Positions 27,530 to 37,144 of a DNA stretch of 64,000 nt are shown here, one piece after another. The number at the start of each line of letters is the position of its first letter. Position 1 is the first letter of the stretch. The notes under the pieces are model-generated. The model did not search any database and was not told the DNA's origin. It saw nothing but the letters and a program-made list of their open reading frames with translations. Position numbers and translations under genes: made by a program. Source of the DNA: Planctomycetota bacterium (GTDB lineage Bacteria > Planctomycetota > Phycisphaerae > UBA1845); assembly GCA_024280855.1 (NCBI GenBank), contig JAJRPG010000102.1, forward strand, positions 1 to 64,000, written 5' to 3'.

Positions 27530-28285
27530 TCATTTTCTTGTGAAGGTGGCGTCGTTAGACATAAACAGTGGCACACCTTGCTCTCTTACATATTGGTTGC
27601 GTGAGGGTGGTGGCGATTCGGAAAAAGTTTGGTCGTCGTATAGCCACATGCCCCATTCGGCGGGGAAGGGGATTGGCTGCTGCTGCGTGTTGGTGACAAT
27701 GGTTTTTAGCACGACGCCCTGTCCTTGGTCTACATTTCCTACCGGCAAATCGGTTTTGTCTCCGTAGCCATCGGTGTTGTTGTCGCGGTCTCTTATGATG
27801 ATAGGTGAATAGGGCGAGCGCTGTCCCTGGCGGAACACGACGGCGAAAAAATTTCGATGCCATCCTGTTTGAGGTGATTGATTGCTTAATTCTAAGGGGT
27901 TTCGGTCTAATCCGGTAGACGGTAGCACGCGCCAAGGTCGCGGCATTTTTTCGGGTAGGCCTTCGGTGGTGTCTATGTCGAATCGATTGGCAAGGTCGGG
28001 CCAGGATGCTTGCGATTGGGGTTCGGGCACGCCGGACCATTTTATGAAAGCCATTGATTGTTGGTTGGTTTCGTCGATGAAGAATAGTACGCCATAGGCT
28101 GAGTGTTGGAGCGATAGAGATTTTATGCGGGCTACTTTGAGAATATGTCGTAAGCGATTTTGGGCGGTGCGCAGTTGCGAGAGTCGCCAGATGGATATGG
28201 CGCTGGGTAGTAAGAGGCCTGATAATGAGAGAATGATGGCGGTGACGATGGTGATTTCTATTAGTGTGAAGGCGTTGCGTTTCAT
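27530..28285 (-). CDS. Type II secretion / type IV pilus-like pseudopilin
   Basis: 251 residues. The N-terminus MKRNAFTLIEITIVTAIILS is a prepilin signal: short basic leader, cleavage before Phe6, Glu at +5 of the mature form, then a hydrophobic helix. The residue before the cleavage site is Ala rather than the usual Gly, as in many planctomycete pseudopilins. The rest is GspH-like in size, rich in aromatic and polar residues, with no conserved motif seen. It would be processed by a prepilin peptidase and may join a secretion pseudopilus. No other secretion gene is adjacent. AGC-rich family A repeats lie on both sides of the gene. Confidence 0.85.
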   Translation of the reverse strand: MKRNAFTLIEITIVTAIILSLSGLLLPSAISIWRLSQLRTAQNRLRHILKVARIKSLSLQHSAYGVLFFIDETNQQSMAFIKWSGVPEPQSQASWPDLANRFDIDTTEGLPEKMPRPWRVLPSTGLDRNPLELSNQSPQTGWHRNFFAVVFRQGQRSPYSPIIIRDRDNNTDGYGDKTDLPVGNVDQGQGVVLKTIVTNTQQQPIPFPAEWGMWLYDDQTFSESPPPSRNQYVREQGVPLFMSNDATFTRK

Positions 28286-28388
28286 CGTAGCACCAAAAAT
28301 CTGATGGTTCGGTCAAATCTGAATTCATGCGTCGTATTATTATTCCATTGTGCGTAATCTATTTTCTAACGCACGTTAACTTCTCGAG

Positions 28389-28414
28389 TCCGCGCACGCT
28401 GAAGCATGCGGCTC
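28389..28414 (-). repeat. Dispersed hairpin repeat family A, copy 3
   Basis: Reads TCCGCGCACGCTGAAGC then ATGCGGCTC, the family A unit in reverse orientation, between the Lon-like gene and the pseudopilin gene. Confidence 0.8.
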
Positions 28415-28439
28415 GTTTTTTATTTTAGGAAAAAACGAG
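28412..28439. terminator. Perfect 10-bp A/T-rich hairpin, possible terminator of the Lon-like gene
   Basis: CTCGTTTTTT (28412-28421), an 8-base loop, AAAAAACGAG (28430-28439). It touches the family A copy and lies about 100 bases past the Lon-like stop codon. The T run is inside the stem rather than after it, so terminator function is uncertain. Confidence 0.45.
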
Positions 28440-28540
28440 TGTCCGAAACCTGGCTGTCGCGTAAAGTTATGTGTAGATGGGCGATAAAACGCTATAAATT
28501 AAGTATATTTTAGTTGACTTCGCATTGGGCGAAGCCATAG

Positions 28541-30979
28541 TTAGGCTGGGGTCGCTGGTTGGGCCTTGTCTGCGGGCGATGAGGCGTCTCGCCAGTAGTC
28601 AGTGGCTCGCTCCACGGCGATGTGCAGTAAGGAGCCTTTCGGGAATAGGCCTTGACTGTCGCGTTGGCCTGCTTCCATGTTGGCGAGAATCTCTAAGGCT
28701 TGTGGTATGGAGCTGACTGAGTAGACACTAAATTTTCCAGCTTCGCACGCCTCGGTCACGTCGTGTCGTAGCATCAAATCGCCGACGTTGGTCTTTGGGA
28801 TGATGACACCTTGCGTGCCAGTCATGCCAGCATCTTGGCATATGTCGAAGAAGCCTTCGATTTTTTCATTGATCGCGCCGACGGATAAGATGTTACCTTG
28901 TTGATCTATGGCGCCGGTCATGGCTACGTCTTGCCTGAGTGGTATGTTAGTAAGCGCACTAAGAAGGCAGCAGATTTCTGCACCCGAAGCGGAGTCTCCA
29001 TCAATGGCTCCGTAGGATTGTTCAAAGGCTACCGAAGCTTCAAAGGCAAGGGGATGTCCGGTGCGTAGCAAGCCGCGTAGTAAACCGCCGAGAATGTAAA
29101 AGCCTTTTGTGTGGATGGCACCGCTTAGCGCTGCTTCGCGGTCGATGTTGATGACGCCTGCGGCTCCTGGGCCAATGGTGGCGGTTATGCGGGTGGGGAA
29201 ACCATAGACCATAGGTCCGGCCTGGATGACGGCTAGGCCGTTGAGTTGTCCGACTACCGCGCCTTTGGTTAGTACGCGGATGGTTCCATCTTTGATGAAT
29301 TCTCGGAATCGACGAGCGGGTAGGTCTGCCCGGTTTTTAGCGTGTTGTATAGCCTGCATGACGTCAGAGCCTGTGACGGCGTCAGCATTTCTTTGTGACG
29401 CGCGGAGAGCGCTCTCGCGGGCGATGTCGGCAACTCGGCCAAAGCGTGCGGAGAGTTTGTCCTTCATGGCTGCGATTCTTGCGCCTTGTTCAACTAAGGC
29501 GGCGATGGCAGTCCACTCAAAAGGCAATAGTTTTTCGTCGCGGGCGAAGCGGGAAATGACGGCTGCGTAATGTTTGATGCCAGCTTCGTTTCGAGGAATT
29601 AAATCGTCAAAGTCGGCTAAGACCTTGAAGAGGTGTGGGAATTCCGGGTCGAAGGAATCAAGGGCGTAGTAGGTTTCGGGGCTACCTATCATGACAATTT
29701 TGACGACGACGTCGATTGCTTCCGGTTTAATCATGGGGGCAGAGCCGGGGAATACGTTGTCGGCTGGGATGACCTCAAGCTTTCCTGAGCGAACCGTGCG
29801 CTTGAGTACTTTCCAGGCGTCAGGCTCTTCGAGAATTTCTCGCGCTTCGATAATCAAAAAGCCGCCATCCGCTCGAAGCAGCGACCCGGCGCGAATGCCC
29901 ATGTGCGTTGGCCGAGCTTCCTCTGTTGATTCGTAGTCAAAATCTACGGCGCCAATCAAGTTGCGAAGCGTGGGTACATTTTCGGTAATGATGGGACAGG
30001 CAGAGTCTCCGTGTTGCTCGGTGACTACGTTTACGCGGTAGAGGCGGGTGAATTCGTGGTCTTCGCCTAAGCTGCCGAGGCGGTCTTGTACGATGTCGTC
30101 TACCACCTCGTCGAGAAAAGTGGCTACTTCTTGCTGATTAAAGTTTTCTTTGATGCCGCCTACGATGTCTTTCAAGATAGCCGAGGCTGAGTCAGCCAGG
30201 ATGCGCTCGATAGCCTCTTCGTGTTCGGCCCGGAGTTTGTTCACTTTGCTGCCTAAATCGGCGAGCATTGGCTCGAATTTTACGTTAAGGTCACGTTTTT
30301 CTTTGTATAAAGCGTCGGCTATTTCGCCACGGGCGTGCATTTGCTCGAACTCTTCCGGGGCGACTGCCCGGTCGTCAATCACGGGGAAAATAGCGGTTTG
30401 AGAAACAGGGCCTGCGCCGAGGCTTACCATCGTAAAGCCTGCTTCTTGAAGCTGAGACTCTAAGGGTGAAACAAGCTCTTTGAGGCTTTCCTGCGTAGTT
30501 TGCTCAATGTTGCGACGGCGGGCATTGATGCCTTCAGAAGAAAGGGCGGTTGGCAAATCGTTGCGAATAAATTCAATGAGGCGGTCAATGCGACGGCGGA
30601 AATCCTGTCCGCGTTTTGGGGGGAGTGTGATGAGCCTGGGACGTTCTGGCTGGGAGAAATTATGGACGTAGCAGCGGTCCTTGGTTAGTGGGCACTCAAG
30701 GGTCATACCTTCAAGTACGCGCCGCACCAGGGTTAGTCTGCCTGTTCCGGTTAGACCTCGAACAAAGATGTTTTGGCCCGGTCCGCTGATGTCCAGGCCG
30801 AAACGTAAAGCTTCGACGGCTGTGTCTTGGCCTACGACGCCGGTGGCTGGTTCTATTTGGAGCGTGGAGTCGGCGTCGAAATCCGAGCGCTGACATCGCC
30901 AGCGAAGCTCGGCTATAGCGACGCGAAAACGGCTTAGGTCCACTTGGCTGGTTTGTCGATCTGCTGAAGCGTTCGACAT
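28541..30979 (-). CDS. Lon-like (LonB/YcbZ-type) ATP-dependent protease
   Basis: 812 residues. The N-terminal AAA_32-type region has a P-loop-like motif GLTGTGRLTLV (residues about 73-83), where the usual lysine is Arg. A long helical insert (about 190-300) follows, then Walker B-like GGFLIIEA, and the C-terminal Lon protease domain (about 570-770) with the catalytic Ser in DGDSASGAE and Lys in NEKIEGFF. This arrangement belongs to the Lon-related proteins of the YcbZ/LonC group, where ATPase activity is often weak or lost. Likely role: cytoplasmic protein quality control. Monocistronic on the minus strand. Confidence 0.9.
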   Translation of the reverse strand: MSNASADRQTSQVDLSRFRVAIAELRWRCQRSDFDADSTLQIEPATGVVGQDTAVEALRFGLDISGPGQNIFVRGLTGTGRLTLVRRVLEGMTLECPLTKDRCYVHNFSQPERPRLITLPPKRGQDFRRRIDRLIEFIRNDLPTALSSEGINARRRNIEQTTQESLKELVSPLESQLQEAGFTMVSLGAGPVSQTAIFPVIDDRAVAPEEFEQMHARGEIADALYKEKRDLNVKFEPMLADLGSKVNKLRAEHEEAIERILADSASAILKDIVGGIKENFNQQEVATFLDEVVDDIVQDRLGSLGEDHEFTRLYRVNVVTEQHGDSACPIITENVPTLRNLIGAVDFDYESTEEARPTHMGIRAGSLLRADGGFLIIEAREILEEPDAWKVLKRTVRSGKLEVIPADNVFPGSAPMIKPEAIDVVVKIVMIGSPETYYALDSFDPEFPHLFKVLADFDDLIPRNEAGIKHYAAVISRFARDEKLLPFEWTAIAALVEQGARIAAMKDKLSARFGRVADIARESALRASQRNADAVTGSDVMQAIQHAKNRADLPARRFREFIKDGTIRVLTKGAVVGQLNGLAVIQAGPMVYGFPTRITATIGPGAAGVINIDREAALSGAIHTKGFYILGGLLRGLLRTGHPLAFEASVAFEQSYGAIDGDSASGAEICCLLSALTNIPLRQDVAMTGAIDQQGNILSVGAINEKIEGFFDICQDAGMTGTQGVIIPKTNVGDLMLRHDVTEACEAGKFSVYSVSSIPQALEILANMEAGQRDSQGLFPKGSLLHIAVERATDYWRDASSPADKAQPATPA

Positions 30980-31289
30980 TATGGCCTTCTCTCATGTCAG
31001 GACTGTTGAGCTAGGATGAATTTTGGCGAATTTTCCCGGTGGTTTGCATGGCTTTTCACGCAAACCCCCGTTTACTGGAACCAAACTACCAACCCAAGCT
31101 TATGGAGAGCATTACCTGACAAAATGCTCCACAACAAATCGCATCTACAAACTTAATGGAGGCATTGTAATAGCCGATAGCAGTTACCGCAAAGTTGACG
31201 CTAGTGTGCCTATCTTCGCTTTTGAGATTGGTGGGCAGAAGAGTCGCGTTGTTGCGGCGTGAATTGAGGATTATCACTATAGTTATATC
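30980..31289. other. Divergent intergenic region
   Basis: 310 bases between the Lon-like gene and the zinc-ribbon membrane protein. A GGTTTGC...GCAAACC inverted repeat lies at 31041-31066. Nothing else is supported. Confidence 0.4.
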
Positions 31290-32165
31290 GTGGATATTCA
31301 ACCGGAAAAACTTACGAGGTTTAAGACCGTCGTGGATGACCCCATAGGTGGCGACTTGGCGTGCTTCAGGTGTGGTTATAACTTGAGGGGGCTAGGGTTG
31401 GATGGCGTGTGTCCGGAATGTGGCGTTGCTATCGCCGATTCGTTTATTGAGTCGCCATTCGACTGCGATCACAATTGGGTGAGGTGCATGAGAAGCTCAG
31501 CCGGTCTTGTTTTCTGGGGTTTGGTGGCCCTTGTTGTATTTATTACTGTTTTTGTGGTTGTCGAATCCACCCCACGATTTAACTCAAACGGCATGGTTCT
31601 TGGCAATCTAATCATTGCGCTTGCATTTGTTATTCTTTTCGTTACGGCTTGTGCATGCCAATTATCCGATCATGTTTCGGAGCATGTGCGCGTTTGCAAA
31701 TGGTGCATTTATTTTCTGCGTAGCAGTATCATTTTACCCTTTCTATTGATTTCGTTCATGGTTCACAACAATGTTTATCCTAGTAAATATATGTGGCACA
31801 CAATTATGCCGTATTTGGTTATTGTAGTATTTCTGATGCAGTTGGCTGTGCCAGCGATGCTGGCCATCATAATGAGGGAGCTAGGAAGAATCATTTCTTC
31901 CAAAGCTGTGACCATATCTAATTGGATTATCTTTATCAGCATCCCCATTCCGGCTGCGGTGTTCGTTGAAACGATGGCTATGTTTCTGTTGGGAGATTTT
32001 GAAACGAGTTTATATCGATGGGCCAGGAATGCGACAATCCCGATTGTGGTTTGGTCGATTCTTGTATCCGTGCTTATCTGCTGGTTAATGGTTGAATTGC
32101 GACGCTCGCTGTCAAAAATCATGAGAATGCTTGATTACCACCATACGGTAGATGCTGTCGTATAG
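31290..32165 (+). CDS. Six-helix membrane protein with N-terminal zinc ribbon
   Basis: 291 residues from a GTG. Residues 22-45 hold a zinc ribbon, CFRCGYNLRGLGLDGVCPECG in pattern (C-x2-C ... C-x2-C; YNLRGL and CPECG are the visible halves), a form common in planctomycete membrane proteins. Six hydrophobic helices follow, from about residue 70 to 280 (for example GLVFWGLVALVVFITVFVVV and IPIVVWSILVSVLICWLMV). No enzymatic motif is seen. The role is unknown; the ribbon probably sits on the cytoplasmic face and binds zinc. It stands alone, with weak start signals. Confidence 0.78.
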   Translation: MDIQPEKLTRFKTVVDDPIGGDLACFRCGYNLRGLGLDGVCPECGVAIADSFIESPFDCDHNWVRCMRSSAGLVFWGLVALVVFITVFVVVESTPRFNSNGMVLGNLIIALAFVILFVTACACQLSDHVSEHVRVCKWCIYFLRSSIILPFLLISFMVHNNVYPSKYMWHTIMPYLVIVVFLMQLAVPAMLAIIMRELGRIISSKAVTISNWIIFISIPIPAAVFVETMAMFLLGDFETSLYRWARNATIPIVVWSILVSVLICWLMVELRRSLSKIMRMLDYHHTVDAVV

Positions 32166-32356
32166 TCATGGCTAATTCCGCCCATTCCTTTCGTCACATC
32201 TTGGACGCACATTTCTTAGAACCCGCTAATGTTAATCTTCACTAATAATTATTGTCTAAGTTTCGCACCGGCCTATAACCATAAGTAGTGCTGAATCTGA
32301 CAGCGACTTTGGTGGCGGGAGTGTGGCACTGGATGGCAGGGGGAGAAGAGACTCGT

Positions 32357-33562
32357 ATGAATCGAAATTGTATCACATTATTGTTGACTGTTGCTCTTGG
32401 AGCTGGCTTGATTGGTGAAGTGCGTGCGCAAAGTGAGGGGCGAGTTGCGTTTCGCGTTGGCGTTAAACAAGGTGTTTCGGCGATGCAGGACTTATCCCAA
32501 GAGGCGGCGGGGTATGCCGATTTAGCTTCTTGTTTGACGGGGCCTGCGGCTGGTTATTCATCTGCTATTTGCGAAGCCTTTGATGCTAACGGAGATGGTA
32601 GCATAGATATTGTTGACTTCGCAGCTTTTCAGCAGCACTTTGGGGTTGGCGGCACTTGCTTTGATCTTGAGCAAGCAGAAGGATATGGGAATGCTTTGCT
32701 TTCGGTCAATCGCAATGACAGTTCGATTTACCCACAAACGTTGGTGGCTGGCGAGCTTGATCTCACGCTCCTGGTAGTGCAAGGTCAGCCCGGCGCGGAT
32801 TACAGTGTGGAAAGCTGTTCTTTTCAAGATGCCTTCGGTGGGGAAGTGGTTGCAAGTGGAACTTTGGATGCCGCAGGAATGGCATCTGTTATTATCCCGC
32901 CGGATAACTTTCTGCGTGGGCAGGTGTTGTCTTTGCAGGCCCGGGTGACGGATGACCTCTCTCCCACCGGCGTGGCGATGAGTGCTGCGAGTCGGGTGAA
33001 AGTTATTCCGACCATGTCAGCTAACATCGCGTTGAATATGGCTGTGGGTAGCTTGGCGGATGTGCTTGGCCCGGTGATGGACATAACACCTAATTCAATC
33101 AACATTGGCAACCTGACTTTTGTCGTAACGCCAGCCACGGTATTTGCGAATGTCACGGATCTAAGCGGTTTGGTACTCGGTGATTGGGTAGCGGTCAAAG
33201 GCGGGTTCAATGCGACAGGCGGTTTTGATGCCGAAGAAATTGGATTGGAAGACCCGCAGAATCAGGTTCGTTTGGATGGCAGGGTGCAGAGTGTTGGCCC
33301 GGCAGGTTTTGCCATACTAGGCTTTTCTTTTTATGTAAGCACCGAAACGGTTTTTATTGACGATGCTACGGGAGACCCGCGCACGTTCGCTGATTTATTG
33401 CCGGGTATGCCTGTGGAAGTTCGCGTGGTAGTGGAAACTCAGTTTCCAAGTGCTACGTTGATAAAACTCAATACGCCCATCGAGCTAGAACCGGAGCCAG
33501 AGCCTGAACCAGAAGACGAAAATGAAATCGAGCTTCCGCCTCCGCCGCCGTTTTGCTCGTGA
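32357..33562 (+). CDS. Secreted protein with EF-hand/dockerin-like loop and DUF5666-like domains
   Basis: 401 residues from the ATG at 32357 (GGGAGAAGAG upstream; a TTG-less GTG at 32288 would extend it by 23 unlikely residues). A signal peptide ends near EVRAQ-S. Residues about 55-95 contain DANGDGSIDIVDF, a calcium-binding loop as in dockerins of planctomycete exoproteins. The middle resembles an Ig-like domain. The C-terminal part (about 230-380) has two OB-like repeats, with VKGGFNATGGFDAEEI followed by LDGRVQSVG, and VEVRVVVETQ, resembling DUF5666. The tail is Glu-Pro-rich, ending PPPPPFCS. Role unknown; likely extracellular or surface-bound. Confidence 0.78.
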   Translation: MNRNCITLLLTVALGAGLIGEVRAQSEGRVAFRVGVKQGVSAMQDLSQEAAGYADLASCLTGPAAGYSSAICEAFDANGDGSIDIVDFAAFQQHFGVGGTCFDLEQAEGYGNALLSVNRNDSSIYPQTLVAGELDLTLLVVQGQPGADYSVESCSFQDAFGGEVVASGTLDAAGMASVIIPPDNFLRGQVLSLQARVTDDLSPTGVAMSAASRVKVIPTMSANIALNMAVGSLADVLGPVMDITPNSINIGNLTFVVTPATVFANVTDLSGLVLGDWVAVKGGFNATGGFDAEEIGLEDPQNQVRLDGRVQSVGPAGFAILGFSFYVSTETVFIDDATGDPRTFADLLPGMPVEVRVVVETQFPSATLIKLNTPIELEPEPEPEPEDENEIELPPPPPFCS

Positions 33563-33873
33563 TTTAGGTGTTCTGATGAGTCATGGGCTGCGCTAGGTGT
33601 ATACGTCTGTTCGCGCAAATAGTGAAGTTGCTGCATGAATGGGGAATGTGTCAAGTCTTAAAACACGGGTCGCTTGCGCTCGCCGCTCGGTTTCGTTGTG
33701 GGAGTCGGCTTTACCCTCAATCTGGTAGGCTCATCGCTCAGGCTGTTGTTCGCGTTGACGCCCTGCAATCCAGCCTTTATCTTGTCGGGCGAGCCTACAT
33801 TTATCGCATTTGTTGGTAGTTATTTGATTGATCGCGCGGGGCTGGTAGCGCCGCTTTGATAGGAACTTGAACC
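33563..33873. other. Intergenic region
   Basis: 311 bases before the phosphohexomutase gene. I see no gene, terminator or repeat family here. Confidence 0.4.
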
Positions 33874-36216
33874 ATGATTACAACGGTTGATAACGAACTC
33901 ATCGCTATGGCGGAGGCTGGTATACAAGGATTTCTCGACGAGCAGCGGGACCGCGGACTCATTGCGGGAAGCTACTACGATGACGCGGTAGCTAAAACGC
34001 TTCCTAATCTTCGTAAGTGGTTATTCGCGGATGAGTTGGATGAGATTTCGCCTGGACTGCGCGATGGACTTCGAGAGGCGATCAACAAAAAGCAATGGGA
34101 AGCCTTGGCTAATGCCTACTCCCGCGATGTTAGTTTTGGTACGGGTGGCATTCGTGAAAAGATGGGGGCGACCCGTGATGTCGTGCTTCGATTAAAAGAA
34201 GAAGGCATTCATGCGTCGATTATCAAAGGCCCGAACACGATTAACGATGTCATTTATTTACTCACGGCTGCGGGGACGGCTAAGTTTGGTATTGAGAGAA
34301 CGCCCAAGCTTTCTAAAATCGTGATAGGTTTCGATAGTCGCGTTCGCGGTTCAGAATTCGCTCGTGCGATTGCCAGCTTATTCCTGGCGTATGACTATAC
34401 CGTGTATATTTTTGACGAAGCGTGCATGTATCCCAGTGTGACTTACGCCGTTCCTCGCCTCAGGGCTGACATCGGCGTGTTTATCTCCGCGTCTCACAAC
34501 GATTTTAGATATAATGGCTACAAGCTTTCTTGTCAGAATGGGTCACAATTTGATCCGGTAGAGCGTGATAAGCTTTATCATCAATATATTACGCAGGTGA
34601 AATTTACTGACATCAAACTGACACCACTAGACCAAGCCCCAGCTGGTAAACTTTGGTTTCTCGGCGGACAGCCATCCAGCGACGCTCGTACTATCACAGA
34701 AGGCAACCTTGCTGGTATGCCGCTAGCTGATCCACTTCCAGATGCTAAGTCGGTGTACGTTGGCTGTGAAGATCGTATTATCGACATGCACACCCTGCAC
34801 TTCGATCACATTAAAACTTTTCTGCTGCGTGGAGATATGATCCGCAATGCAGATAAACCGCTAAATATAGGTTTTTCTGCATTCAACGGTTCTGGTCGCA
34901 AGGCTGTGCCTCAGTTGCTTGGCGAGGTTGGGTTTAAGGACGTGACGCGAATCATGGCTTTAGACGCGCTTGATGGCATGTTCCCCGCGTTTTGTAGTGA
35001 TCCTGGAAAAGAGCAGCAGCCTGACCCCGGTGATTGGCGAGCGGCTGACATAGCCGTGGCAGCGTTTAAGGAGGAGAATCCCGGTAAGTGGGAAGACCTC
35101 GATATGATAATTGGTACGGACCCGGACGCCGATCGTTGCGGTGTTATTGTGAAAGTGCCGGACAATCAAAAGGCTGCTTATCCTCATCCGGGCACGGGCC
35201 AACCGCGCGATTATACGCTGATTTCTGCCGACGATGCTTGGTCGCTCATCCTTTGGTATCGTTTTCAGTTCGATATTGAAAAGCATGGCTGTGTGCAGGA
35301 TGCGGAGAAAAAGTTTATTGCGCTTTCGCATACCACGACCGACCTGCTGGCGTGTACGGCTATGAAATATGGTGTGGGCGTTCTCAAGACTTGGGTTGGT
35401 TTTGCGCAGTTAGCAGCGGGTACGCGGGCGATTTGGGATTTGCACCAAGACCTTGATACGCCTGGTTTGACCGAAGGTAAGCGGCTTCCTGTTTATGATG
35501 AAGGTCGGACTAGTCCTGAGCAGGAGGTGTGCAACCGTTCGATTCATTCGTGGGAAGCGATGGACGATCACGCTCGCTGCATCAACGTAGGGGCGCTCGA
35601 GCAAAGCAACGGTTTCTCAATCCTTGGCTCGCCGCCTAAGGACGATCGTTCGCTGGGTGAGGGTGGCCATGTGCGCGACAAGGATGGTACATTCGCGGCT
35701 GTGCTTGTTGCGGAACTTGCGCAGTATGCCAAATTAGAAGGGAAAAACCTGCTCGATCTACTCGACGAAAAAATATTTCTCGATCCGGAAATCGGTTTGT
35801 ATGTAACGCATTATGAGCCTGACCCGATTGACGGGGAGTATGAGGGCTTGTCTGGTTACACTAAAAAACGTGGCATTTTGGACAAGGCCGAGGATTTGTT
35901 CGTCAACTATGCGTCTCGGTCGTTGACGCTCGCTGATATGAAAGTCACGGGGGCAACCTCGTATCGAACGGGTAAGTATGATGCTATCAATTTCCCTGGC
36001 TTCCCGGACGAGGGGTATCGATTCTACTTTGATACCGCACGTCGTTCGCATTTGACGATTCGTCCTTCGGGTACTTCTAACGCGCTGCGATTTCATGTTC
36101 AACTATTCGGCGAGCATCCGACGAGTGACGAGTTGGTGGCAAAAAAAGCAGAGTTGCGTCGTGCGTGCGTGAAAATCGTGGAAGATGTCAGAGCGTTAAT
36201 CGGCGCAGGCGTATAA
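33874..36216 (+). CDS. Large alpha-D-phosphohexomutase (phosphoglucomutase/phosphomannomutase family)
   Basis: 780 residues, about 200 longer than PgcA-type enzymes. The early TGGIREKMGATRD loop, the catalytic phosphoserine loop SASHNDFRYNGYK and the metal loop GTDPDADRCG are clear. The sugar-binding loop is unusual: the position of the usual GEESGG/FEES motif reads EQSNGFS. The phosphate-binding loop is RPSGTSNALRF rather than RPSGTEPK. These enzymes move phosphate between C1 and C6 of hexoses for glycogen, cell wall and polysaccharide synthesis. The two changed loops suggest altered substrate preference. The gene is monocistronic, and a family A hairpin begins six bases after the stop. Confidence 0.9.
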   Translation: MITTVDNELIAMAEAGIQGFLDEQRDRGLIAGSYYDDAVAKTLPNLRKWLFADELDEISPGLRDGLREAINKKQWEALANAYSRDVSFGTGGIREKMGATRDVVLRLKEEGIHASIIKGPNTINDVIYLLTAAGTAKFGIERTPKLSKIVIGFDSRVRGSEFARAIASLFLAYDYTVYIFDEACMYPSVTYAVPRLRADIGVFISASHNDFRYNGYKLSCQNGSQFDPVERDKLYHQYITQVKFTDIKLTPLDQAPAGKLWFLGGQPSSDARTITEGNLAGMPLADPLPDAKSVYVGCEDRIIDMHTLHFDHIKTFLLRGDMIRNADKPLNIGFSAFNGSGRKAVPQLLGEVGFKDVTRIMALDALDGMFPAFCSDPGKEQQPDPGDWRAADIAVAAFKEENPGKWEDLDMIIGTDPDADRCGVIVKVPDNQKAAYPHPGTGQPRDYTLISADDAWSLILWYRFQFDIEKHGCVQDAEKKFIALSHTTTDLLACTAMKYGVGVLKTWVGFAQLAAGTRAIWDLHQDLDTPGLTEGKRLPVYDEGRTSPEQEVCNRSIHSWEAMDDHARCINVGALEQSNGFSILGSPPKDDRSLGEGGHVRDKDGTFAAVLVAELAQYAKLEGKNLLDLLDEKIFLDPEIGLYVTHYEPDPIDGEYEGLSGYTKKRGILDKAEDLFVNYASRSLTLADMKVTGATSYRTGKYDAINFPGFPDEGYRFYFDTARRSHLTIRPSGTSNALRFHVQLFGEHPTSDELVAKKAELRRACVKIVEDVRALIGAGV

Positions 36217-36222
36217 AGGTAT

Positions 36223-36247
36223 GAGCCGCATGCTTCAGCTCGCGCGG
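36223..36247 (+). repeat. Dispersed hairpin repeat family A, copy 4
   Basis: GAGCCGCATGCTTCAGC then TCGCGCGG; fills the 48-base gap between the convergent phosphohexomutase and rsmE genes. Confidence 0.82.
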
Positions 36248-36264
36248 TGCTCGAATGTGTGCGT

Positions 36265-36981
36265 TCAAATCCCCAATGACGCGACCAGCGAGCAAGCGGC
36301 CATCGCTGCTGTTTCGGTGCGCAGTATCGTGGGGGCAAGCGTGGTTGATGCCAGGCCCGCGTCACGAGCTTGGGTGCGTTCCTCATCTGACCAGCCGCCT
36401 TCCGGGCCGATGATCGCCAATACTGATAGGGGTTTATCTGTTGAGAGGTATTGGGCGAAAGACTTCGCTTCGTCGGATTTATCCAGAAACAATGCCAGGT
36501 CGAAGTCATTCGCCTGAGCGATAACCAAGGCAAAAGTTTGGGCGGTTTTGATCTGTGGTAGCCAATTACGTCCGCACTGTTTCGCGGCTTCGATGGTGCG
36601 CCGGGTCCATTTATCTGCCGCGCCTTGGCCTGGTTGTGCGACGCCTCGATCGGTCTGAATGGCCCAAATACCTGCGACGCCGAGTTCGGTACATTTTTCA
36701 ATGAGGTATCCCTGCCGATGCGTGCGCGGCATAGAGACAGCCAGCGTGAGCCGACAGGGCAGATCATAGGCCATTTGGTCTATTTGCTGCACAGATATCA
36801 CAGTTTCGCGTTTGGATACTCGGTCGAGTATGCCGTCTGCAATGTTTCCGGCGCCGTCGAAAAGTCTGACTTCATGGCCGGGTTGTAATCGGAGCGCGTT
36901 GGTGGCATGGTGAGATTCTTCTGCGGATAAGCGGTTTAATCCGACTTGAAGGTCTGAGCAGTAGAGTCTTTTCACAGGCAT
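36265..36981 (-). CDS. rsmE: 16S rRNA (uracil-1498-N3)-methyltransferase
   Basis: 238 residues, usual length. An N-terminal PUA-like domain (SAEESHHATNALRLQPGHEV in parts: EESHHATNALRLQPG) is followed by a SPOUT (trefoil-knot) domain with ISVQQ..., RTHRQGYLIEKCTELGVAG (visible as EKCTELGVAGI), the cofactor loop IIGPEGGWSDEE and LGPTILRTETAA-like (LAPTILRTETAA). RsmE methylates U1498 of 16S rRNA. It lies on the minus strand, converging with the phosphohexomutase gene. Confidence 0.95.
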   Translation of the reverse strand: MPVKRLYCSDLQVGLNRLSAEESHHATNALRLQPGHEVRLFDGAGNIADGILDRVSKRETVISVQQIDQMAYDLPCRLTLAVSMPRTHRQGYLIEKCTELGVAGIWAIQTDRGVAQPGQGAADKWTRRTIEAAKQCGRNWLPQIKTAQTFALVIAQANDFDLALFLDKSDEAKSFAQYLSTDKPLSVLAIIGPEGGWSDEERTQARDAGLASTTLAPTILRTETAAMAACSLVASLGI

Positions 36982-37144
36982 ATAGGCGATTATCGCTAAA
37001 CCACTGACGCCGACAAGCTCAGGTTCGGGGCTGCTTGGACCGATAAGAATGGCTAGGGCGTGGTATCGGTTCGCGCCTGAGAATTGGCCAGGTGCTTGTG
37101 AACAGGGATTGTGAGAATATCAACCGAATCGGATTTTGTTACCA

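Noticed and set aside
27555-28328. Minus-strand frame of 257 codons overlapping the pseudopilin gene
   Set aside because: Overlaps the pseudopilin in another frame; basic, low-complexity composition and no signal, whereas the pseudopilin has a clear prepilin leader.
32320-32340. Sigma-54 promoter-like TGGCAC...GGCA upstream of the dockerin/DUF5666-like gene
   Set aside because: Spacing between GG and GC is one base short of the required ten, and the -12 box lacks TTGC.
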